NCBI RefSeq assembly: GCF_000224145.3
Contig: NW_004190356.2
Coordinates: forward strand, 124,001-188,000
Direction: 5' to 3'
DNA: 64,000 bases
Origin: Ciona intestinalis
Taxonomy: Eukaryota; Chordata; Ascidiacea; Phlebobranchia; Cionidae
Shown here: positions 11,438 to 23,400 of the stretch, in pieces
Layout: the number at the start of each line of letters is the position of its first letter
Position numbering within the stretch: the stretch's first letter is position 1
Program-made: the position numbers and the translations under genes
The notes under the pieces: generated by a model
Seen by the model: only the letters and a program-made list of their open reading frames with translations
Database searches by the model: none
Told to the model about the DNA's origin: nothing

Positions 11438-14400
11438 ATGAGTTCACATTTAGAGGCCGAGAAGTTAAATTACAGATGGGTGGTGTTGTGTATGGTATTT
11501 CTTAGTAATTTTCTCACATGGGGAGTTACGTACTCTGTCGGTGTATTGTACGCCGAATGGGTTCGTTATTTTGAAGCACCAATGGGGGAAGTGGCATTTG
11601 CAGGAGGAATACCAGTTGCTGTTGGTTGTGGTCTAGGTTGGTAAAGAAGTTACATTTAATGCATGACCACTACTGTGATTTATAGTAGGATGGGGGAATA
11701 TGGGACACCTTCTCATATTTTCTGGTCGCATTTGGTAGTAAACAAAGAACATTCATAGAGTTATACAACTGTATCGCACGACTCTTATTTACCGTTGTTC
11801 ATTGTTTAAAAACGATCAAGATATTTAAATAATAAGTCCTAAAGGTGTCCCATCTTCCCCCATCCTACTATATGTCCTTCGGCTGCAAGGGCTTAGTAAA
11901 GAGCTGCCCGATGACGAATCTTGGACGAATTTGAATTACTACATTTTAAACCAATGTTCGTGTCTAAATGTATAATGCTGTTGTTGCTGTACCTGTTTAT
12001 AAGACTGATATATAGTGGGTTGGGGGGAGATGGGACATCTTTTCATTCTATTTTCTCGCCCCCTTTGGTGGTAAATTAAGAAAATTCAAGGAATTATAAA
12101 ACTGTATCCTAAAATATTTTGTGCTCAAGGTGTCCCACCTTCCCCCACCCTACTATATGTGTTAAACTATATAGTCACCTAACTAAAAGAATGTTGAACT
12201 TTGACCAACGCCAAGTATAAAAATATTTTACATTCTTTCGAATAAACAAAAGACGAAAACAGTATCACAGAGTGGGGGAGACACATTTTTTTTCTATTTT
12301 CTCGTCCTATTTGGTAGCAAACAAAGAACGCTCAAAAAATTATAAAATCGTATCCTCACAACTTCCAGCATGGGCCGTTGTTATTTGTTTAAAACACAAT
12401 CAAAATAAGTGGATTAAACACAATCAAAATAAGTGGATTAGATTACAATAGCAAATAAATACAAAAATACATATTTCTGTTTCAGGCCCTTTATACGGCA
12501 TAATGATCAACAAGCTACAAATAAGGACTTGTGGAATAATAGGAGGACTTACAATGTCTCTTGGCTTATCTATGAGTTATTTTGCACGCAACGTTATTAC
12601 ACTGTGCGTCACGTTTGGACTTATCGCAGGTAAAATTAATTTGTTTTTGACGATGCATTTTTTGGCATACATCGTTGGTAATTGTTTAAAATACGATCAG
12701 GGTATTTGGATATCGTGTGCAAAGAGTGACCCGTCTTCCCCACCCTACTATATGTTGAGTGTATAAGACTACTTACTTTTTGCTCAAATGTAAAGGTTGG
12801 CCAAAAGCAAATAATATAGTAAGTGTAACAGTGGCAAAACACGCCTATCCTACTTGACTTCTGCAACAGCCTTGATAGTACAACACTATTGTAAGTATAA
12901 TTCATACAGTAAATCAGCATTTCTCATGTTTCGTACGAATGACTAAATGACACTCCGTGAAGGGCTATAGTGGTAAAGACTATCGTTATAAACAAGTGCT
13001 TTTTTTACGTGTGGCGTTTTAAATTTTATGAAAGCAAGCTTTTTCCAGGTTTTGGTTGTGGTCTAACATCGTTAGCTTCGTGCAGTATCATAAATAAATA
13101 TTTCCTGCGAGAACGAACGCTAGCAGAGAGCGTCTATGGGTCGGGCTGTTCAGCTGGTGTCTTTGCAATGTCTGCGGTACAGCGGTTCTTCATTTGGGAA
13201 TATACTTGGCAAGTGAGTGGTTAAAAGATCGAAGTATACACAAGCCTCGAATGACATGAGCCATTTTTATGAGGGTTTTAAAAAGAANNNNNNNNNNNNN
13301 NNNNNNNNNNNNNNNNNNNNNNNNNNNNNNNNNNNNNNNNNNNNNNNNNNNNNNNNNNNNNNNNNNNNNNNNNNNNNNNNNNNNNNNNNNNNNNNNNNNN
13401 NNNNNNNNNNNNNNNNNNCTGCAAAAATATGTAAATTTTGGGTAACGAATATACAAAGTACCACTTGGTAAAAATTTGTGGCATTTTAGTGTCACCTGCG
13501 TCCGTGATGGCCGTTTTTATGCAATAATGGTCATGGTATATGGTAGAACATTTAAAAATTATATGTATATAGTACTTGGGGTAAAATGAAACACCGTTGA
13601 CACATATTATCCCGTCTCTGATCGTGTTTTGAACATTAAAAACACTCTTCGCGTAGCTACAATAATATGCTTTTGTGCATATTCTCTCCTTACTACTAAA
13701 TGGGACAAGAAACGAAAAGAAAAACACATTTCTCATCTTACCTCACCGACTATACGCAATCAACGTTTTACAAAACATAAGTCTTTTCTGGAAAAGTCGT
13801 ACCAACGTTTTTGAATATTACCTATTGCTTATTAAACAACTAAATGATTTTTTTTTATTACCAGGGTGCTATGCTTATTATTGGAGGCATTTGTTTGAAC
13901 AATGTGGTGACCGCAATGTTTCTTATTCCACCTAAAAACTTGAACTTACCAAAAGTGAACCGAATGATAGAAAATAATAACGAATATGAAATGACTCCGA
14001 TTTATATTGAGGATAATGTAAATTCCCACAAAGACGTCATTGCTGTTCGACAAGGTTAGTTTTACTGAAACGGCTTTAAAGATTAAGAGATATTCTTATT
14101 CTAGTCTATATAAAGATATTGTTTATTTCTACGAATTAACATAACAACAACATAACGGCATTTTCCAATTACCATAAAAATGGGGTAAGTTGGGAAATGT
14201 AATTGTTTTATTTTCTCGTCCCACTTGGTGGATAACAAAGAGTATTAACTTAAATACCGGATCGTCGTCATATCGATTAGAATTAAATACCGGATTGTCG
14301 TCATAACGATCATGAAATATGGGATTTAGTTTCTATAACAGCATCCCATATTACCCCCACTACCATATTTAGCTTTATTTAATAAGCATATATTAATTAT

Positions 14401-17400
14401 TTTTCTAACTTTGTTGATGTTTGTTTATATTCAGGTAGTTCTGTTTTACAGATTTATCATTTTTCAGACGAAGCACCTGTTTGTACAGAAATATCACTTT
14501 CTTACGCCTCATAGTTAGCGACTTTATATGTTGGTTGTGTTTGTTTATTCCTTATGTTCATCTGGTTGAACGGGCTAGGTAAGTTGGCTCTGTAGTTATT
14601 AAACATGCTCACCAACAAATTTTGTTTACATAAAGATATTTTTATATAAATTGGATAAAAGATGCTCAAATGTGATCTAAACTGGAAAAAAAAACGATAT
14701 AGGGGCCAAAAAAATGCGGGATATCGAATGGCCAAAGAAAAAAAAACGGAAAATTCCATGCTTTGTCGCACGGTGGTTTTTTTTTACACCTTTAGATCTC
14801 ATTTGAGGATCTCTATCCATATACACATTTTTATTTTACCTTGGTATGCCCCTTTTAGTATGAACATATACTGCATTTTTTGAACGTGGCTAGTGAAGGT
14901 TTGCCTGTTATAACATGGAGAACTAATATCATAGTATACTATGTATAAGATGGGACACCTTTAGCACATAATTTCCAAATAGCCTGATCGTTTAAACAAT
15001 TAACAACGGTATATGGGAGTTGTGAGAATAAGGTTTCATGACTCTTTAAATGATCCCTGTTTACTACCAAATGGAACAAGAAAACAGATTTAAAAGGTTT
15101 CCTATCTTCCCCCATCTTACTGCGTGTTAGTTCATTTGGTCTTATGTCAATATAGGGTCTTATCTTACTGCGTGTTAATACTTTTGGTCCTATGCCAATA
15201 AAGGGACTTGATAAGAGACCCATATAGGCTTGACAAGAGAATCTGCCGGCCGCAGTAGTAACTTATTACGCCCGAATTACATGATATTGAGCCTATGTTG
15301 TGCTATATCCATAGACTCCTTAAGATATCTTAAGGAGGCCATGGTTATCTCTGACAGACCTAATTTGATTGTATAATTAAACACTGAAAGCTAATATCAC
15401 GGAGAATTTGGGTTTAATCGCAAAAACGCAGTAATAAATAGACGATGTGATGGCTCATTTATTCTGCTACAGGTTATCTGGTTTGGATGAAAGTACCAGC
15501 ACATGGGTGGCAGCTACCATAGGCTTAGCTGGTTTTATTGGCAGACCAGTTACAGGAGCATTATTTAACTATGCTGATGTTCACCCAAGGATTGCATATG
15601 CGCTTATTCAAGTAAGCAAATATGCCATTTTTCATGTGTAATGTTGGGGTTCGATTATATAAGCAGGCGTGACCTTGAAGAAGCTTGTATTGTATATGTA
15701 CGATTAGTACGAACTCAGTTATGATTAACATGCGGTCTACACAACGATGATGATAATAATGGCCGCCGGCCGGATACACGTGACATTAGAATTATGGGTA
15801 TTCTGTTACACCTCCCTTCTTAAAAAGAGACATTGTGAAAACGAAATGTCAATCAATGAAATTGAGTACATCGTTACACATAAACAATGAACGAAAAATG
15901 CAATGTTGACAACTGACTGGAAAAAACACAAGCATATGAATACCAGTGCGATATTTACACATAATAATCACGGTATTTAGCTGGCGTTACAATTGGGCGA
16001 CCGTAGCGTGAAATACGCTCTGTTGACGAAGCATTATTATTTACTATGGGCATGTTGTTTACATTGGTCTGACTTTGTGACGTCATAGATCGTCAAAAGC
16101 GGCTTGCTAGTCAAAACAGTTTTTAAGTCAGATAACGCTTTACTGTGTGTTTCAGTCCATTTCCACTCAGCATCTTTCTTTAATAGTAACCTCAAAGGTG
16201 CTGTAATTGACGACTCATTGGGAATATATTGTGCAAGGTACTTTGTCATACCGAGCAAACGTTGAAGCGATGCGACATCATTTGGGGTCGGCATATTAAC
16301 AATCGCTTCAATCTTTTTGTCGTCAGGTCTCAATCCTTTCTCAGTGACAAGGTTTCCCATGTACTCCACCGTGTTCACTTTGAACTGAATCTTGTCTTGA
16401 TTGCACTTGACTCGCTTTTCTCTGGCACGTGTTAATACTTTCCGTAGTATTTTGTCATGTTCCTCTTCATTTTCGCTGGCTATTATGATGTCATCTGCTA
16501 TGACGTGTGTTCCTTGAATGTCACCGAAAGTTTCTTCGTTTCGTTTCTGCATGACTTCGCTTGCTGATGAGATGCCAAATGGCATTCTTAAAAATCGCTT
16601 TCTTCCCCATGGGGTGTGAAATGTCGTAAGGTATGACGACTCGTCTGTAAGCTTGACATGCCAATATCCATCTTTCATGTCCATAACTGTNNNNNNNNNN
16701 NNNNNNNNNNNNNNNNNNNNNNNNNNNNNNNNNNNNNNNNNNNNNNNNNNNNNNNNNNNNNNNNNNNNNNNNNNNNNNNNNNNNNNNNNNNNNNNNNNNN
16801 NNNNNNNNNNNNNNNNNNNNNNNNNNNNNNNNNNNNNNNNNNNNNNNNNNNNNNNNNNNNNNNNNNNNNNNNNNNNNNNNNNNNNNNNNNNNNNNNNNNN
16901 NNNNNNNNNNNNNNNNNNNNNNNNNNNNNNNNNNNNNNNNNNNNNNNNNNNNNNNNNNNNNNNNNNNNNNNNNNNNNNNNNNNNNNNNNNNNNNNNNNNN
17001 NNNNNNNNNNNNNNNNNNNNNNNNNNNNNNNNNNNNNNNNNNNNNNNNNNNNNNNNNNNNNNNNNNNNNNNNNNNNNNNNNNNNNNNNNNNNNNNNNNNN
17101 NNNNNNNNNNNNNNNNNNNNNNNNNNNNNNNNNNNNNNNNNNNNNNNNNNNNNNNNNNNNNNNNNNNNNNNNNNNNNNNNNNNNNNNNNNTACACACACA
17201 CACATATATATATATATACAACTTACTCTGTGCTGTTACGATCAAAACTAAAGCAAATGTAAGTAAGAAACACACGATACTATTCATATTTTCAAAGCGT
17301 AGCCTATATATTGAATTCAGTATGATATATTGATGGTTACAACTGGCATCTTTGTTAACTGATACTTCGCACCTATAGAAAGTAAAAACGTTCTTATTGA

Positions 17401-20400
17401 ATCTTAGTTTTTAAAACATTTGAAATGCGACGACAGCTTGACGTATGTTGACGTGTAATAAACCAAATATTAAACTTTATTTCAGCTTGCGTTTATGACG
17501 GTGCACATGTCCAGTATTTTTCAGGAAATTGACAGACTGATACCGAATGTCAACAGTTTATTTCGTTGTTATCTGTACACTAAGTTTGTTTGGTTAAAAT
17601 CTCGAACATTATGAAAAAGTCATGCACTATTTTCTATTATTATTATTTATTGTTAAATAAATCTAATTTACATATCCTCGCATGCCGGGGCAACTACAAT
17701 TGGTACAACACAGGTTTTCTGTTTATTAGAACCCGTAAAACAGCCTTCGAGTTACCGCGAATATAGCAGAGTAAAAGGGTTGTTTTGATTAAAAGTTTCA
17801 TTTTTATTGTTTATTGTTTACATTTTAGACAATACGTATAGTAGGGTGGGAAAGATGGGACACTTTTTACCTCTATTTTCTCGTCTTATTTAGTTGGAAA
17901 CAAAGAACTCTTGAAGAATTATATAACCATATCCTCACGACTCCCATAAACCGTTGTTAATTGTTTAAAACACGATTAGGACATTTAGTTATTGTGTCCC
18001 ATATTCCCCCACCCTACTATACATGATATACGATACAGTCGCGATTTTTGCTTCCGGTTTATATATAGGTACAGTGTATATACATAGCCTGTGATAGTGA
18101 TTATGATTCCGGTTTATATATACAGTGTATATTAACATGTGCTGCTTCAAATGGGTCAGCAAAGCGAACAAGTGTAGATAGTATCGCATCCTATCATATT
18201 AATTCTGATCGGTATTTGGAAATATAAGACAAGAAATGTCTCCAACAGTATTGATCAACAAGTAAAACCTTAAGTTAATCTTACGGAGGTTATTCCTTAA
18301 TTTCCTATGTGCAACATTGTATTTAAAACAGGTTTTCGGTATAGCAACAAACCCTAGCAATGTCATTCAAATAAAGTTTGTACCAATATTTAGTATATGG
18401 AATCAAAGGTTAACTTATAATTTTTCGGTGTTTGCTTAGTTATATAAGTCTGCTAAACTATAGTATAGAATTACTAATTCTTTTATAGAATTTNNNNNNN
18501 NNNNNNNNNNNNNNNNNNNNNNNNNNNNNNNNNNNNNNNNNNNTGCTTGAGTGCTTATCGGCCCATAAACCCAATGAAAGCTCAATGCGCAGTCTGCTGT
18601 TGACAGCAGTCTATTAATAGCGACGTACATGGCATTACCAAAACGTAGCAACAGTTGTTTTTAATTAAGCAAATTTGGTCTAGGTATCTATATGGTGTAT
18701 GGCTGGTACTAGTACAAGTAATGTTTTAGCTCGGATTATACGCAACAAAACCATTAAGAACAATACCAATTAGTTTAAAAAAGCGATTGTAGAGTTGTCC
18801 ATGTAAAACAGACGCAGTGAAGTAGAAAAATCAATTTGCAGTGAAAACAGATGTAAAATACCGTTAGGCGATATAGAATATAAAACGCTAGTATTTGTCT
18901 TGTAGTAATCCTATACGTGTAATGATATTAGCACAACTACTTAACTAAAGATGGTGTGTTACGAAATTCTCTCTCTCTATATATATTTTTATGGCGAGTA
19001 TTAAAATTATAATTAATATGTTTTAGAAATGAAAAAGTTTTATTTTATGTATAGACCTAGTTTGACCAGTAAGCTTTTAATTAGGTGTTAATCGTTTTAA
19101 AAATTATCGCTAAAATTGACACATTGTACGCAATATACGCTAGGATCACTGAGATATTTTTTCAATGTTGCTCAAGCATGACGAATACACTAAAGTGGTA
19201 ACGAATTTACAAAAATAAAATTTCTGCAAAATATGACCAACCACTTATCTTGAACTACTAAATAAGCTTTCTTTTAAAATGAAAATCTGCAAAAACGGCA
19301 TTAGAAATACGTTTATAAAAAAAGTAAAACTATTTTAGACAATAACCACTACAATTTTAGGATGAGTTCACATTTAGACGCCGAGAAGTTAGATTACAGA
19401 TGGGTGGTGTTGTGTATGGTATTTCTTAGTAATTTTCTCACATGGGGAGTTACGTACTCTGTCGGGGTATTGTACGCCGAATGGGTTCGTTATTTTGAAG
19501 CACCAATGGGGGAAGTGGCATTTGCAGGAGGAATACCAGTTGCTGTTGGTTGTGGTCTAGGTTGGTAAAGAAGTAACATTTAATGCATGACCACTACTGT
19601 GATTTATAGTAGGATGGGGGAATATGGGACACCTTCTCATATTTTCTGGTCGCATTTGGTAGTAAACAAAGAACATTCATAGAATTATACAACTGTATCG
19701 CACGACTCTTATTTACCGTTGTTCATTGTTTAAAAACGATCAGGAGGATATTTAAATAATAAGTCCTAAAGGTGTCCCATCTTCCCCCATCCTAATATAT
19801 GTCCTTCATCGGTTGCAAGGGCTTAGTAAAGAGCTGCCCGATGACGAATCTTATAGACGAACTTGAATTACTACATTTTAAACCAATGTTCGTGTCTAAA
19901 TGTCTAATGCTGTTGTTGCTTTACCTGTTTATAAGACTGATATATAGTGGGTTGGGGGAAGATGGGACATCTTTTCATTCTATTTTCTCGCCCCCTTTAG
20001 TGGTAAATTAAGAAAATTCAAGGAATTATAAAATTGTATCCTCACGACTTCCATAGACCGTTGTTAATTGTTTAAAACACGATTAGGATACTTAAATATT
20101 TTGTGCTCAAGGTGTCCCATCTTCCCCACCCTACTATATATGTGTTAAACTATATAGTCACCTTACTAAAAGAATGTCGAACTTTGACCAACGCCAAGTA
20201 TAAAAATATTTTACATTCTTTCGAATAAACGAAAGACGAAAACAGTACCACAGAGTGGGGGGGAGATGGGACACATTTTTTTTTTATTTTCTCGTCCAAT
20301 TTGGTAGCAAACAAAGAACGCTCAAAAAATTATAAAATCGTATCCCCACGACTTCCAGCATGGGCCGTTGTTATTTGTTTAAAACACGATCAGGGTATTT

Positions 20401-23400
20401 GGATATTGTGTGCAAAGAGTGACCTGTCTTCCCCACCCTACTATATGTTGAGTGTATAAGACTACTTACTTTTTGCTCAAATGTAAAGGTTAGCCAAAAG
20501 CAAATAATATAGTAAGTGTAACAGTGGCAAAACACGCCTATCCTACTTGACTTCTGCAACAGCCTTGATAGTACAACACTATTGTAAGTATAATTCATAC
20601 AGTAAATCAGCATTTCTCATGTTTCGTACGAATGACTAAATGACACTCCGTGAAGGGCTATAGTGGTAAAGACTATCGTTATAAACAGGTGTTTTTTTAC
20701 GTGTGGCGTTTTAAATTTTATGAAAGCAAGCTTTTTCCAGGTTTTGGTTGTGGTCTGGCATCGTTAGCTTCGTGCAGTATCATAAATAAATATTTCCTGC
20801 GACAACGAACGCTAGCAGAGAGCGTCTATGGGTCAGGCTGTTCAGCTGGTGTCTTTGCAATGTCTGCGATACAGCGGTTCTTTATTTGGGAATGTACTTG
20901 GCAAGTGAGTGGTTAAAAGATACGAAGTACACACAAACCTCGAATTACATGAGCCATTTTATGAGGGTTTTAAAAAGAAGAATTTCGTGTGTCCCGATAA
21001 ATAATATATATATTGTCGGCTGGGGCAAGTTGGTCCTTTTTTATCCAGGTAATCATTCCAAATATATTGAAAAAATATGTAAATTTGGGTAACGAATATA
21101 CAAAGTACCACTTGGTAAAAATTTGTGGCATTTTAGTGTCACCAACGTCCGTGATGGCCGTTTTTTTTACAATAATGGTCATGGTATATGGTAGAACATT
21201 TAAAAATTATATGTATATAGTACTTGGGGTAAAATGAGACACCGTTGACTCATATTATCCCGTCTCTGATCGTGTTTTGATCATTAATAACACTCTTCGC
21301 GTAGCTACAGTAATAAATTTTTTGTGCATATTCTTTGTTTACTACTAAATGAGATAAGAAACGAAAAGAAAAAACATGTCTCATTTTACCTCACTGACGA
21401 TACGCAATCAACGTTTTACAAAACATAAGTCTTTTCTGGAAAAGTCGTACCAACGTTTTTGAATACTACCTATTGCTTATTAAACAACTAAATGATTTTT
21501 TTATTACCAGGGTGCTATGCTTATTATTGGAGGCATTTGTTTAAACAACGTGGTGATCGCAATGTTTCTTATTCCACCTAAAAACTTGAACTTACCAAAA
21601 GTGAACCGAATGAAAGAAAATAATAACGAATATGAAATGACTCCGATTTATATTGAAGATAATGTAAATTCCCACAAAGACGTCATTGCTGTTCGACAAG
21701 GTTAGTTTTACTGAAACGGCTTTAAAGATTAAGAGATATTCTTATTCTAGTCTATAAAAACGTATTGTTTATTTCTATGAATTAACATAACAACAACATA
21801 ACGGGATTTTCCAATTACCATAAAAATGGGGTAAGTTGGGACATGTAATTGTTTTATTTTCTCGTCCCATTTGGTGGATAACAAAGAGTATTAACTTAAA
21901 TACCGGATCGTCGTCATAACAATCAGGAAATATGGGATTTAGTTGCTATAACAGTATCCCATATTACCCCCACTACCATATTTAGCTTTATTTAATAAGC
22001 ATATAACAATTATTTTTCTAACTTTGTTGATGTTCGTTTATATTCAGGTAGTTCTGTTTTACAGATTTATCCTTTTTCAGACGAAGTACCTGTTTGTACA
22101 GAAATATCACTTTCTTACGCCTCATAGTTAGCGACTTTATATGTTGGTTGTGTTTGTTTATTCCTTATGTTCATCTGGTTGAACGGGCTAGGTAAGTTGG
22201 CTCTGTGGTTATTAAACATGCTCACCAACAAATTTTGTTTACATAAAGATATTTTTATATAAATTGGATAAAAGATGCTCAAATGTGATCTAAATTTGAA
22301 AAAAAAACGATATAGAAGCCAAAAAATGCGGGATATCGAATGGCCAAAGAAAAAAACGGAAAATTTCATGCATTGTCGCACGGTGGTTTTTTTTACACCT
22401 TTAGATCTCATTTGAGGATCTCTATCCATATACACATTTTGATATTTCCTTGGAATGCCCCTTTTATATGAACATATACTGCATTTTTTGAACCTGGATA
22501 GTGAAGGTTTGCCTGTTATAACATAGAGAACTAATATCATGGTATACTATATGCACCTTTAGCACATAATTTCCAAATAACCTGATCGTGTTTTAAACAA
22601 TTAACAACGGTATATGGGAGTTGTGAGAATAAGATTTTATAACTCTTTGAATGATCCCTGTTTACTACCAAATGGAACGAGAAAACAGATTTAAAAGGTT
22701 TCCTATCTTCCCCCATCTTCCTGTGTGTTAGTTCATTTGGTCTTATGTCAATATAGGCTATATCTGACAGACCATGGCTATATCTGACAGACCTAATTTG
22801 ATTGTATAATTAAACACTGAAAGCTAATATCACGGAGAATTTGGGTTTAATCGCAAAAACGCAGTAATAAATAGACGATGTGATGGCTCATTTATTCTGC
22901 TACAGGTTATCTGGTTTGGATGAAAGTACCAGCGCATGGGTGGCAGCTACCATAGGCTTAGCTGGTTTTATCGGCAGACCAGTTACAGGAGCATTATTTA
23001 ACTATGCTGATGTTCACCCAAGGATTGCATATGCGCTTATTTAAGTAAGCAAATATACCGTTTTTCATGCCCCAAATTTACCTATAAAAGACCAATATGT
23101 TTAGTTGTTTATGCAAGTTTGAAACTTATTATTTTCGTTTATATATATAGCGGGTTTATATATAATTACACAGAAACCAAAAGCAACTTTAATATCTATA
23201 ACCTTCGGCTCTTTTATAGCCTTGAAACTGAAGTACTGAACCCTTTGTTTCTTTTACTTTTGAACTGTCAAGATATTATCATAACTGTATGTACCCTATA
23301 GGCTTATTGTACCATGCATCAAAATAGCTACTAAGTTTTACTATATAGATTTTGTGCGGCATGTCAGTTGCTGTAAGTCCCTTCTGGTCGGACAAGATCG

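Noticed and set aside
12636-12920. 94-codon minus-strand frame in transporter intron 2
   Set aside because: Overlaps a half-MITE, has no family features, and recurs in the other haplotype only because the intron does.
14469-14512. Transporter exon 5 starting at the nearer TTTTTCAG acceptor
   Set aside because: That choice reads into a stop after 15 residues. The acceptor 20 bases upstream gives a clean TM7 and the correct phase for exon 6.
16037-17287. A 416-codon open frame on the minus strand starting with a signal peptide and ending in reverse transcriptase
   Set aside because: It exists only because N bases are read through. The signal peptide belongs to lectin gene B of the second haplotype and the other end to the LTR element.
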